From Nematopogon swammerdamellus (taxonomy: Eukaryota; Arthropoda; Insecta; Lepidoptera; Adelidae): 64,000 bases of DNA. Location of the stretch: positions 13,221,566-13,285,565 of the forward strand of contig OX336340.1 of NCBI GenBank assembly GCA_946902875.1, given 5' to 3'. A model generated the notes under the pieces. That model saw only the letters and a list, made by a program, of their open reading frames with translations, was not told the DNA's origin and made no database searches. Both the position numbers and the translations under genes were made by a program. Within the stretch, counting starts at the first letter, position 1. Every line of letters begins with the position of its first letter. This document shows positions 43,466 through 54,165 of this stretch, in pieces.

Positions 43466-45644
43466 TGGGAGAAGTACATGCAGGCGAACAAGAATAGTAT
43501 ACGTGGCAATGTGTTAGACTGGAAAAAAATAAAAGTGGTGTAATTAGAATACCAAATTGTTAATTTTTCTTATTTTGGAGTGATAAAGTGAGATAAATAT
43601 AATAAGTAATGTATTACTTAAAAGCGTTAAGCGCACAGCATGATCTCGTCCCCCCTAAAGGGTACAAAGGGACGCGGTCGGGCGGGATTACATACGTATT
43701 GGAATTACAAGACGTACATACTCAAATCGTACTCATCTCGTATTATGTACATAACGTGACATGTTTGTCTAAAGCCGCGTCTCCTTTCTCGAAAAATTAC
43801 ACAGAAATATCGAAACATTGGGGCGTGGCCATACACATTTGTATGAAAACAAATGTTTTTGTGTAATGTTTGGAAAAAAAAAAACATGCGCAGGAGATGC
43901 GGCTTAATGATGAGTGAAATAACGTGTTGGTTGAGTAAATAAGCTCTGTAATGATTAAGTGACAAATAATGATCGACATTGGAAAATGGCCAAAGGAACA
44001 TGTAATGCAATGTAACGATAATGGGATAATAATGAACATGTACGTACAGGTCGACACAACATAGCAAACTCACTTGAAATAGCAACCCAAAACGTTCGAT
44101 GCACCCACTCTGCGCAGGCGCCGCCGTCGCCGCCGCGCGCCGCTACAGCGGCTTTACGCACTTCCGATTTCGACTCAATTCAAACGAGAACACACGAAGG
44201 CAGCTGCGCTCGCGAGACAAGGAATGATATAAATTTTCACAAGAAGAAAATAATGAATTCCACGCGCGTTCGAAGAAAGTAGGGCTGTAGTTACTCACTT
44301 TTCACTTGAAACGTAACCTTTTCTGGGCAACGTCGCGGTGGGTTAATGAGGTACTTACGTAAAGGAATGTCGAATGAGATGCGCACGCGTCGCTGTGCGA
44401 TTCGGAAAGAGTTAAAGCTAAATCTAAGCAATACGCGTGTTCGGTGTCGTTTGTTTACCTACGTTAGAATTTGAATAAGGAACGCGTGTTCCGCACGCGC
44501 CGTCTCCCGCGCGACTGCTTTGCCGCCAAAACTCTTGTTACAAATCTGCGCAATGCAGGCGCAGCGCAGGCGGCAAGCAGGCAGGAGTCGAGGCGGAGGA
44601 GGCGGCGGTGCGAGTGGTTATCCATTCATTCGTTCTTAACGTTATGCAATTTATTGTTATTGAATTGTAAAGATGATGGCATTATTGTGTTATTGTTGTA
44701 GGTTCACGACTGCTGTGGCTGCTTAGCCGTAATTGCGTGTTTCGGCGCTTCGTTACGCTGACGTTTGATAAACGAGCGAGTGAAGCTGTTAATGCGATTA
44801 TTACTATCTACTAGGCCGACTAGACTTTAGAAAGCCTTATTGTAATAATGTTCATTAGTGTAGCGATGTTATGTTTCATATAGTCATACCATATCATGTC
44901 AATGAATGAAACAAATTCGTCTGGACATTTACCAAAATGCAAATGTAAAGATTTTCAATTTCAGGTTTAGTTTAGAATACTTCTTGACATTAATTTTATG
45001 AGACTGGCAATAGTTAAACAATATTAGCACTGAAAGCTGAAAGACATCCTCTGGTGAGGGAGGACATCATATACCTAATCGCTGGATAGTTGCATGCAAA
45101 AATCAAACGTTCTATCTACACTGTGTAAGTAATATTTAGTATTAGTATTGAGGACTAGCTGTTCCCGCTGCTTCGTCTGAAGTCAAAATATCCTGCATAT
45201 ATTTTTCGAGATTGCCAGAAAGAAAATTCGGTGAAATGAAAACTGCACGCCCGCAGCCGACGCGACGGGGCGGCGGCGGCGGCGCGGCGCGGGGGCGGCG
45301 CATCTCGGTCGGTCGTTAAAGTAGGATGAAACGCTAGTGTGTTCTTTGTTTACCTATGGCGCCCTCTATTTGGTTGTCATTCCAACTACTTAGAATATTA
45401 TATTTTGATGCTGCACCAATGGACCGACCGACCGTGTGATCTCATCTCTGTTCAAAAAAGTCAGCTGTGTTCGGTAGATGGCGCTGTTGCTCTATAATAG
45501 TAATAAAGTAATAAGACGATATTGTTACCAAAATTATCAGTACATAGTACATACATATTTGGCAGGTTTGTTAATTTATCTTTATAAATAGTATGCAAAA
45601 AAATACATTTAGAACGAAAAAAAAAAAATTAATCAATCGACGTC
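43466..45644. other. No gene recognised; GC-rich islets
   Basis: Islets at about 44100-44160, 44480-44620 and 45240-45310 (GGCGGCGGCGGCGCGGCGCG). ORFs up to 126 residues lack motifs. A small retroelement-like GACTAGCTGTTCCCGCTGCT occurs near 45152. No gene. Confidence 0.4.
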
Positions 45645-45795
45645 AAAAAAAAAACATTACACCGACATAAAAAAAAACTAGGACTTAAAAGTGCTAAATA
45701 ATATTTAAGATTCATATTCGGGCCCTTGAGTTTAAGGCGGTACAAAAGCACTTTTAAGTTCTAGTAATTTTTTGAAGTCGGTGAAATGTTTTTAA
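45645..45795. mobile_element. Short palindromic MITE
   Basis: Inverted pair AAACATTACACCGAC / GTCGGTGAAATGTTT at the ends and ACTAGGACTTAAAAGTGCT / AGCACTTTTAAGTTCTAGT further in. About 150 bp, no ORF. Confidence 0.7.
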
Positions 45796-45996
45796 AAAAG
45801 TTTTTTATTTTACTCTTTTTATTTTGTTATATGTTACCGGAAATGTATGAAATACCGAGCCAATTTAGGAAATGTGTAAAATAATTTTTCAAAGGTTCTT
45901 TAATACACGCATTTCCTAGGTATTATATGCAATTCCTAAAAAGTACCACGAAATGTATGAAAATTAACATTATACTATAATGCCATTATACTATAA

Positions 45997-46140
45997 ATGC
46001 CAGGTGGGACGACGACATCACGTACGTCGGCGGAAAGCAGTGGTTCCGTACCGCCGAAGTTCGGGAGGACTGGAGGAAAATTGGAGAGGCGTATGTCCAG
46101 CAGTGGACGCTTACACGCTGACTGACTGACTGACTGACTA
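45997..46140 (+). pseudogene. RTE-like LINE C-terminus
   Basis: Plus-strand reading ARWDDDITYVGGKQWFRTA, then REDWRKIGEAYVQQWTLTR and a stop, followed by a (TGAC)n tail at 46121-46140. This is the signature C-terminus and simple-repeat tail of RTE-class LINEs. Heavily 5'-truncated. Confidence 0.8.
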
Positions 46141-46194
46141 TAAAATTTGTTTAGGGTGGGGGGGTTGTACTAGGCAAAACATCACATCATATTA

Positions 46195-46440
46195 TCCTAA
46201 CTATAGCCATATTTATTTCAATCCTTACCTTTAATAAAATCCAACGTCTGCTTTCTGTCTGTCTGTCTGTCCGCTTATTAACTCGAGAACCACTGAACCG
46301 ATTTTAATAAAAAAAAATCTGCGCATAGGTTGATTTTTCCCATCAACTATAGGCTACTTACTATCACGCTAAATGGCTTATGAGGTTAGCAGAGAAGTCA
46401 AATATGAGAGCGGGCGGAGTCGCGGGCACAGCTAGTATTG
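46195..46440 (+). repeat. LINE-end-like repeat, sister of 36.1 kb
   Basis: ATCCAACGTCTGCTTTCTG, a CTGTCTGTCTGT run, GAGAACCACTGAACCGATTT, CATCAACTATAGGCTACTTA, ending GGGCGGAGTCGCGGGCACAG, CTAGTA. Inverted sister at 36143-36380. Confidence 0.65.
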
Positions 46441-46864
46441 TAATATAATCTAGTAAATTGTCTGAAAAATAAGTGGGTGAAAAGTGGTAAAAACTTTCGA
46501 AAATGCATTTGCTAGATTCATTACAAATACGTCCACACAAAAAACGCTCGCGCACGGCAACATAGTTCAGTGAAAAATCATTTATTCTGTAAGCGTTTCA
46601 ATTTATTTAGATGATTCTTTCTTATTGACTCTAAGCTCAATGAAGCATTTTTCGTATTAGATGCATTTGTAAAAAATGACGTGGGAAATGGCAAAGGCAT
46701 TTTTGAACGATTTTACCACTTTTCAACCACATATTTTTAAGGGAATTTGTAAGATTCAATTAAAAATAATGTAATATACCTAACTATATTATGGTTAGGA
46801 AAATACGAAGTGCTTTTGCCTAGTATCTAGCCCCTTAATGAATGAATTAAAAAAAAAAATTTAG

Positions 46865-47112
46865 CGACTTAGGATTACCTCTTCTCCGGCGCTGCGGGAA
46901 GTGAAGCCCCGCCGTCCTTGCGTAACACAGCGCAGGCACCCATGCTCGCCTCCGCAGCTTTGGCTATTTGGTCGCCTTCGGCGATCAGCCTCAGCCGCTC
47001 CGGTTCACACGGGTGCTTGCGCTTTGATACGGCGGACGGGGGCTGCACTCCCTCCGCGCCTCCGGCTTATAGAAACACTTTAGGAAATAGCCACACTAAC
47101 TAACTAACTAAA
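46865..47112. other. GC-rich block ending in (CTAA)n
   Basis: GC-rich sequence with overlapping plus-strand ORFs (60-61 residues), closed by ACTAACTAACTAACTAAA at about 47096. The simple-repeat end suggests a retroelement fragment; no domain recognised. Confidence 0.35.
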
Positions 47113-47280
47113 ATTAACACATTTCCGATTCCTGTTTAGGAAATGTATGAAATTCCTAGGAAATGTGTTTAATATACCTAATAATATTTATTTCACACAT
47201 TTCCTGTCGATTTTAGGAATTGTATACATTTCCTAGGAATTCTATATAATTCCGGATTACATACATTTCCGGTAACATAT

Positions 47281-47560
47281 TATAGGTATCACATAACAAG
47301 TTCTGCGTAGAATTGGGCGACGACGTCGGTGTTTTTTCCAGTGATTGGTAAACACTTAACAGTCCATATCTTGAAAACTATTGAACCGATTTTGATGAAA
47401 CTTGCACTGTTCCCTAAGTTGAAGTATATGTAAGCAATAAAAAAAGAATTATCACAATCCGATTAACAAATTCGGAGAAATGCGGGGACAAACATACATA
47501 CATACACCTCATTTACGAAACGAAATTTTTCATATCTATTGATATCAAAAGACAATGTAG
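47281..47560. repeat. Retroelement-end-like repeat
   Basis: ATCTTGAAAACTATTGAACC, GATTTTGATGAAACTTGCAC and ACATACATACATACACC are typical of moth LINE/RTE ends (an ATTGAACCGATTTTGATGAA-type block). Single copy in the window. Confidence 0.4.
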
Positions 47561-47590
47561 GTTATTTTTCTTGAAGCCACATGGCAACTT

Positions 47591-47596
47591 TTTATT
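47591..47596 (-). terminator. Polyadenylation signal of the cuticle gene
   Basis: AATAAA on the minus strand, about 415 bp after the stop codon at 48009. It is the only canonical signal noted between here and the stop, so the mRNA end is expected at about 47570. Confidence 0.45.
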
Positions 47597-48008
47597 AACA
47601 GTGAATTAACATACACACACACACTGCATATTAAGAAATACTCACAATTAAGTTTTACTTAACAACTTATAAACATTAATATAAATCATATTAACACGAG
47701 TATTTTACAACTTTGTACACGTCAGAGTATAGTAATATATACATTTTGGCAGTATTAACAGTAACTAGAGTAAAGTGAACACAGTTTCATTTAAATACCG
47801 CATACTTACATATTTCTTTCAAATCACAAATCATATAAGTAAATTTCGGTGTTCTGTGTTTCAAATCTTAGGGACTGCCAGCGATTATAATTTTAACTCA
47901 ATAGTCACTGGATCAAATACTGGGAAACAATCTTAAAACTAACTAGAACCATTTGTACTCGTTATAATTGCAGGATTGCCTGCTTTGTCAAGGGTTATTT
48001 TCCTAAAT

Positions 48009-51000
48009 TTACCTTCTGGAGCCCGGAGGATAGTATAGCCATTTAAATTCGTATCCCTTGAGTCCGTATTTCTCGTCTTTCTCGGACTCTGGTTTTGGAA
48101 CATCGTCTGAGAGCAAGTCGAGAACTTCGCTGGAAATCTTGGGGTGGAAGCCTTGGTCGTCCGCCACGTAATCTATTCTGGTGCGGACGCCGTTCCTCCC
48201 GGTCACGTAGTAGTAGCCCTTTTTCACTCCGTTAGTGTAGCCTTCCTCGTGATGACCGTGGAAGCCGACTGTGTAGTTGAAGGTGTAGAGAAGCTGTAGC
48301 ATGTCGTCTTTGTTTAGTCCCGTCGGAAGTCCTTCTCGTTCGCCGGGACCGCGCTTGTAAATGTCGGTGTTCGGATCGACTATCTGCATTTGAGCGGAGA
48401 TTAACGTCGGTTTAGTAGGTGGAGGTCCAAATAGTTGATTATTAGCAGGTTGATCCGGCCCAATTTCACCAAATCTAGCTTCAAAGTTAGGACGATCATT
48501 AGGGGAACCAGACTGAGACGGTTGCTGCCCAGCGAATTGAGGGTAGCCAGGCTTCTGTCCCCCGGATTGAGGGTAGTCAATTTGTTGCCCTCCGGTTTGA
48601 GGGTAATCAGGTTGCTCCCCAAATTGCCCTGATTGTGGACTATATTGACCTTGCTGTTGGCCAAATTGCCCAGACTGCTGGTTATATTTACTGGGCTGTT
48701 TTCCGGGTGTATTAATGCCGCCTCCTAAGGCCTGGTTTCCTCCTAATGACCCAGGTGCTCCATCACCATATTGATTGTTAGGTGGGAATCCAGGTTGGCT
48801 TTGCTCGTTGCCGTATTGTGGTGGATTTACTTGATTTTCCCCGGGGACGAATTGTCTGCCTCTGGTGTTTAATGGTTGCTCTGGGTATGGCGGGAATTGC
48901 TCGTTGTCTCTCGAAACCACGGCTAGGTCTGTAAGTTGTTTTGGAGCCTGCGTAGTGGAGGTCGGTATACTGCAACCGGAACATGATCTAGCTGGCGACG
49001 GCTTCGGTAGGGCCGGAAGTTCTCTCGATAGAGGAGGTGGTGCAGCCGGAGACAGAGCGATTGGCCCACCTTTGGCTGCAGATGGCGGTAATTCTAACGC
49101 TCGTGCCTGAGGCGATGTCGGGACTGGAATAAAGTGAAATAAGGATATGAGAACTTTCAATAGAAGATGGACACAATATACCCTTGCTTACATAATATTG
49201 GCAAAATTAATATTTAATTGTATTTTTCAACATACACATTGAAGTGCAAGCCTCGGTAGCTCAGTGATACGGTCGGTCAACTGTTGTTAAGCAACCCTGA
49301 GCGCGGTCAGTACTTGGATGGGTGACCGCCCGACCGTTGGAGGCTGACCGTGGTTCGGATTCCACGTTAAACTATAGGCCCTCCCTTGATACCTTATTAG
49401 GTGATAGGGTTTATCCCGGCCGGGTTGGTACCACCGCTCTGAACGAAACGCCGGTCGAAACGGCTATGTAAATAGTTCGTGTTTTCCGACCAGTTCAGTG
49501 TAGCCGACATGAAATGAAGGGAAGCACTGGCATGGCACCTAGCTCATCCGGTGTTATGGGCTGACATCACGGATGTTGTAGGAATGTTGTAAAAAACTTT
49601 ACCATGAGGGGGGCTTCAATTATAAGAATGAATGTACCTACAATATATGCATGTGTCGTCGAAGTCCAGATATAGGAGGATAATTATTTCTTACATGGTT
49701 TGACGCGTAAGTTCTTCATGGAAAGAATTTTGAAGTTGCCGTTCTCGTCCGTGGCGTAGACAGTGACGTGATATACACCATCTGCCGTGATGAATCCAAA
49801 CTCGCCCATTATTAGCCCGTTTTCGTCTGAAAAAATAATAATCCATAATGAATAATTACTAAAGCTAAAATTAAAAAGTGTATCATATAAAATACAAAAT
49901 TAAAAATACAGGACATACAAATAAAAACTTCAATGTGAAGAAAAAAATTCACAAATCTCGTGCATTGCACGATCTTCGAGGTACATTGAAAATTAACTCA
50001 ACAAAATAAAAAAAGTATTACATTTATATATTTTTTATTATTTTTCAAAAACACATGCAGCTTCAAAAATGTGAAATAAAATTTAGACAAAAAAAGAGAT
50101 AAGCTTGACAATATGTCTAACTAAAGTAACAAATTAATAAATATCAAATATAAAAATATAATATAGGTTAGGTTAGAAGATGCGAGGCTTCTTCTAACCT
50201 AACCTATATTCCTATGGCTTCCTTCCGGCTCTATCATCAGGACCCTGGAAATAACATATGACTAGAGTACTTGCGAAGACAGAACCCAAACACGGTGGAT
50301 TTATCATGCGCGGTTTAGGAGTTCCTATGGCTTCATTCCGGCTCCATCATCAGGACCCTGGACATCATATATGACAAGAGTACTTGCGAAGACAAATCCA
50401 ACGAGCCCAAACACGATGGGCTTTATCATGTGTAGTTTAGGAGTTCCTATGGCTTCCTTCCGGCTCCATCATCAGAACCCAACAAACAAACTAACAAAGT
50501 CACCAAGGATCTGCAGTGCAGAGCCGTGATTTGATTTTTCACAATTTATTTCATGCATTCGGATATTCCTCGTCGCTCTCTACGCTGTTGCTCTTCCAAA
50601 AGTCGATTTGAAACTCTCAGCGAAAATGGAAAACATTTGAGGGACCACCTACAGCACGGACTATCATCGATAGACGAATGCTTTTTTTTTAAATGTAGCC
50701 CAAAGTCCAAATCTAAACAGCTTTTTGAAATTTTTTGATATCACATTTAGTTTTTGAGATATAAGAGATTTAGTTCGAAAAAAAAAATCGAATTTTTCAC
50801 ATTTTTGCATAAATGTTTTTTTTTTCGAAAAAATAATTCACCATCTTGTATCCCTAGCCGATACGCGTCTTTTGAGTCCTCAACCACTTGCGTAGCCCCA
50901 AAACTCGCGATACCAGGACGATTTCACACTCTCAGCGAAAATGGGGGGCTATAGTGAAGCGATCGAAAAAACATTTTTAATGTTAAAAATACATTTAACC

Positions 51001-51609
51001 CTGTTTTTTTAACGCAAGAGGAGATCAATGCCTTTGGTGACAGATTGGCGATATTCATACAGTTAAAAAAAGTTATTTAATCGGGCGAATATATATAAGG
51101 AATAGAGAATATAACGAGATATTAATGCAAATGATCAGTTAGTTCTCACGTGGCGCGGTGTAAGTGACCGCACGCAGGTGGCCACTCGGCTATAACTCTT
51201 TCTTGATCTAAAATGATCACACATACATCAGTCGCTAGGCGGCCGGTGGACAACTTTTTTTTTGAAGCTTAGATTTATAGATTTTATATATTTATCTGAT
51301 TTATATATTTAGAAGTTCAGATTTTGAAGATAGATTCTCCTTTTATATTAATGTAACCGGTACAGGAAACGTAAAGGCGTTTCACATATCATTTGTTGGT
51401 CGCAGTAAAGAGTAAGCTATATTTAGTTAGGTACTAGAGAGTGGGGTACCTTTCTTCTCGTGCCGATGCTGTTCTCCGTCGATGGTGAAGCCGAACTCGT
51501 AGGGTCTGTTCTCGTCGGTGTACTTGTCGGCGGCGCGCGCGGGCGCCGGAGCCGGCAGCCAGCACGCCGACACCAGCACCACCGACCACACCAGTCCGTG
51601 CCGCAACAT
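48009..51609 (-). CDS. Cuticular protein with two R&R chitin-binding domains
   Basis: The coding exons are 51609-51450, 49826-49695 and 49123-48009: 1,407 nt, 468 residues. The junctions are K-G|AC and P-T|TC, with donors GTACCC and GTAAGA and acceptors TTTTTTCAG and TATTCCAG. Residues 1-26 are a signal peptide, so the product is secreted into the cuticle. The first chitin-binding type 4 (Rebers-Riddiford) domain, residues about 35-92, is split between exons 1 and 2 ([17 protein letters not shown], then [17 protein letters not shown] and [10 protein letters not shown]). Residues about 100-370 are rich in Pro, Gln, Gly and Asn with repeats such as YPQ(S/T)GGQ. A second R&R domain, about 376-427 ([37 protein letters not shown]), precedes a [14 protein letters not shown] end. 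Annotated insect relatives are called lethal(3)malignant blood neoplasm 1-like; that match is from memory. An in-frame ATG at 51627 would add six residues, but the 51609 start gives the better signal peptide. Confidence 0.88.
49246..49596 (+). repeat. 5S-like SINE, full-length copy in intron 2
   Basis: The most complete copy. CCTCGGTAGCTCAGTG (tRNA A-box-like) comes first. A 5S-like segment follows at 49286-49330 (GTTAAGCAAC, GCGCGGTCAGTACTTGGATG, GGTGACCGCC), matching the 5S rRNA internal control region. Then come CGTGGTTCGGATTCCACG, a GGTAGGG-like box, CGAAACGGCTATGTAAATAG, CAGTTCAGTGTAGCCGACAT, ATGGGCTGACATCACGGATG and an A-run. It lies antisense in intron 2 of the cuticle gene. Confidence 0.85.
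50160..51000. repeat. Interspersed repeat cluster in intron 1
   Basis: It starts with a palindrome (TAGGTTAGGTTAGAAG / CTTCTAACCTAACCTA, 50164-50206), then has CCTATGGCTTCCTTCCGGC and GCTCCATCATCAGGACCCTG in three partial tandem copies (50208-50250, 50280-50370, 50385-50475). A GCGAAAATGG/TCTCAGCG block follows (50600-50960), relating to the modules at 12.4-13.3 kb. The site CCCAAACACGATGGGC here is the empty form of the LINE target at 11.5 kb. Confidence 0.65.
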
Positions 51610-51870
51610 CTGTACATAAACATTCATCCTGCATGACGACCAATGTTCAGTCTCAAATTCTTGTATTTTTTATTTGTATTTTATCCGTATGAGGCGATTG
51701 TATATGGTATGTAGGTAGAATCTAACTATTCGTAGTATTTAAATCAATATGTATTAGATTGCAAATTTGTGTTATATCTTTGTTTCACTTAAATGATGGA
51801 TGGCCAATCTTTTCTGCAGGCGGGCCAAATTTTACAAATAAGATTGCTTACACAACTTAGTTTTTTTAGG
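51610..51870 (-). promoter_or_regulatory. Upstream region of the cuticle gene
   Basis: AT-rich sequence directly 5' of the start codon on the minus strand, with a GATAAAATAC stretch at about 51680-51690 as a weak TATA candidate. No clear initiator. A further 5' exon cannot be excluded, because GTACAG precedes the ATG at 51609. Confidence 0.25.
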
Positions 51871-52125
51871 TTTCCGTATCCTGTACGTAAGCTTTTACGT
51901 TTTCGCTGTCTGTCTGTCAGTCCTACTGCTGTACCTTTATAACCGTAATAGCTGGCCGGTTGAAATTGTCAAAAACTTTTATTATGGCGGATATAATAAC
52001 AAATAATAAATAATTTTAAAAGTAAAAAATTTCCATACAAAGAACGTATTTTTTCAGCGTTTTTTTTTTGAGGTGTGGAATCATTGGTGCACGTGACCGA
52101 CTCGCACTTGGCCGGTTTTTTTTAA
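51871..52125 (-). repeat. Dispersed repeat, relative of the 670-bp family
   Basis: TTTCCGTATCCTGTACG, CTGTCTGTCTGTCAGTCC and ending GACCGACTCGCACTTGGCCG plus a T-run. The arrangement matches the ends of the element at 54948 but is shorter and diverged. Confidence 0.55.
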
Positions 52126-52814
52126 CCAAAGTAAATTATTTCTTAAATATTATTATTATAAAATAGAATAATATTGATTTTTTTTTTAAATCCGCTCAAC
52201 ATTGCAAACTGTTTCTTTCTAGAAATACTGATTCTACATTTAACTAAACTGTGCTGATTGATACGCTTCTATAGCAATGGAATATGATGGAACGAGGAAG
52301 GATCGACTGTTCTTTCGGTGGTTTCATGTATATTGAAAAAATAAAAATAAAAATAATCCCGATGCTACGCGGGCCGCGGGTTGGCCACCCGTGCTTTAAA
52401 TTCTTCTTCTAGAACCAGGATACGACAGCATAATGTAGAAAACAAAGAACAATACGCGTTTAAAACATTTTATCGAAATCCATAAAATACTGATTTGTAG
52501 GCTACTATTAAAAATGCGACATCGAATGTGAGATGTCGCATGTCACCCGAGCCACAGATTCTAGTGTCGAATATTAAGTCATCAAACATAAGGTTAACCG
52601 AGTGCGTACTTTTATAACCGTTGAATTAATTTGAATAGTTAATAAGCAGTCTTTTATTTATATATTATTTTTGGTGTTCATATTATATTTTACCGATTTA
52701 TAAAAAAACTGCACGTTTTACGGTTCCAATTGAAGTTCCATGACCAAGGTGTATAAAACTTAACGAACGTTAGATGATGTGCATGTACATGTCATAATTA
52801 GTAATTCGTGAATT
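52126..52814. other. No gene recognised
   Basis: AT-rich. A short inverted pair AATGCGACATCGAATG / TGAGATGTCGCATGT occurs at 52512-52543. No coding signal. Confidence 0.45.
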
Positions 52815-53015
52815 TAACGAAAGTGCCTGGGCGATCGAGCTTCGCTCGACGTCTACATCTATCTAGATAAACTTAAAAAAATTACATTATCTCAATAGAA
52901 AATTTCATCCAAATCGTTAGAGCCTTTTTCCGAGAAACCAAATATATATACAAATGTATAGGTACTTATTATTAATTTTTTTTTGGGTATACATATATAC
53001 AAGTTTAGCTCATGT
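52815..53015 (-). repeat. Dispersed repeat, sister of 27.7 kb
   Basis: GCGATCGAGCTTCGCTCGAC, AGAGCCTTTTTCCGAGAAAC and ACATATATACAAGTTTAGCT are the reverse of 27725-27885. Retroelement-end-like. Confidence 0.6.
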
Positions 53016-53209
53016 TTAACAGTTATAATTCTATTTATAAACATGAGAAGAAGACATTTATTTGTTCATGGCATTTTCAGTATTTTCTGATCTATGTAAA
53101 ATATGAACTAATAATTTATTTTCAAACATATCTAGTTACATTTGTAAGATCATAAAACATAATACTTATTCTACGTATTTCCGGAAACTGTACAATGCAA
53201 TAACTCGGG
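53016..53209. other. AT-rich spacer
   Basis: Nothing recognised. Confidence 0.4.
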
Positions 53210-53462
53210 TCTACAAAGCCCTATATGTAGTTACCTTCTTACCTTACTAGGTGGTAGTGTTCAACCCGCTCGGTATGGTACTCGTATGTACAACCGCACC
53301 GAATGAAAGTTCGGTCAAAGCGGCTATGTATAAATAGTTCTTATTTCCGCCCAGTTCAGTGTAGCCTGCTGGCGATCCAAAAAGTACACACTGGCATGGC
53401 ACCTAGTTCACCAAGTCGTTATGGGCTGACATCACTAACTAGGTCAATTTCCGTAAAAAAAG
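53210..53462 (+). repeat. 5S-like SINE, copy 9 (body)
   Basis: ACCTTACTAGGTGGTAG, CGGTCAAAGCGGCTATG, CCCAGTTCAGTGTAGCC, CTGGCATGGCACCTAGTTC, GTTATGGGCTGACATCAC, GTCAATTTCCGTAAAAAAA. The head and some internal blocks are lost. Confidence 0.7.
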
Positions 53463-54041
53463 TTTTCTTTGACAGTTTTATTTTGTGAACTGATCATAAT
53501 ACTCGTATGTTGTACGATTTTGTTGTATCTAATAAAAGTTTATTAGTCTTGCGGACTAAAGATTAATTCAAAACATAATATTTGATATTTCCATCAAGGC
53601 AAATCTTGGCTTGTTAAATAAATAGTAGTTAATAAATTAATAAGGTGTACACGTAGGACGGAATCGTAAACTATAAGAGCCAATGCCATGGATGTCGACG
53701 CGATACATTCTTGGCCTGCATTCCGTGTTGTGGTGCGGTCACGGACATTCAATACAATTGGTTTCCATCATATTTATGCCACGTGTTAATTAATCCTAAG
53801 GATCCCAAAATAAAACTGGTTGAAAGGTGTCGGCACTTGACTATTCGTTCGCACATTCGAGGTATTGTGCGTGCCTACTATGTGTAGGGTTGTCATGTCC
53901 ACAATGTAGAGGCTTTTATACGGCAATTAATGATATAATTTTTATTATTTTATTTTTTATAGAGATCACGCACTCAACGTAGGACATTGCGTCATACCTA
54001 TTATGGAAGATGCAGCTGTTCGAAATTTAGAGAGAATACGT
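53463..54041. other. No gene recognised
   Basis: AT-rich with no recognised repeat or ORF. Confidence 0.4.
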
Positions 54042-54165
54042 CATCAGCCCGGTGGCGAAATGGTTACGCGCTGGCGGATCAATCCGGAGTTCCAGGTTCG
54101 AATTCTGGTCGGGACGTATTTTTTCTCTCCATTTTCGACTTTGCATCTATCTAATGAAGAAAAAA
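54042..54165 (+). repeat. tRNA-derived SINE (family 3)
   Basis: tRNA-like head at 54047-54117: A box TGGCGAAATGGTTA and B box GGTTCGAATTC, ending GGTCGGGACG. An AT-rich tail follows (TTTTCGACTTTGCATCTAT, CTAATGAAG). The minus-strand sister is 62822-62946. The anticodon arm does not fold into a canonical cloverleaf as far as I can see. Confidence 0.7.

Larger units (their letters stand above)
45829..47280. mobile_element. TIR element with ATATGTTACCGG ends
   Basis: Both ends are ATATGTTACCGGAAATGTAT in inverted orientation (21 bp identical). Subterminal regions are full of AGGAAATGTATGAAATTCC-type motifs in both orientations (45840-45955, 47120-47270). The interior holds an RTE-like piece, a LINE-end-like repeat and a GC-rich piece. 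No target duplication recognised; superfamily unknown. Confidence 0.6.

Noticed and set aside
43705..44085. 126-residue minus-strand ORF
   Set aside because: Two minus-strand frames are equally open, with histidine, isoleucine and cysteine-rich noise and no motif.
48401..48664. 87-residue minus-strand ORF within the cuticle exon
   Set aside because: A frame shadow of exon 3 with no independent support.
49286..49330. 5S rRNA gene
   Set aside because: Only the internal control region matches; the ends and total length do not, and the rest is a dispersed SINE body.
50164..50206. Interstitial telomeric repeat (TTAGG)n
   Set aside because: Only two or three units, as arms of a palindrome that belongs to a dispersed repeat also seen at 11.36 and 13.0 kb.
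54047..54117. tRNA gene
   Set aside because: The same tRNA-like head plus tail recurs at 62822, and the head shows no clean cloverleaf. Called a SINE.
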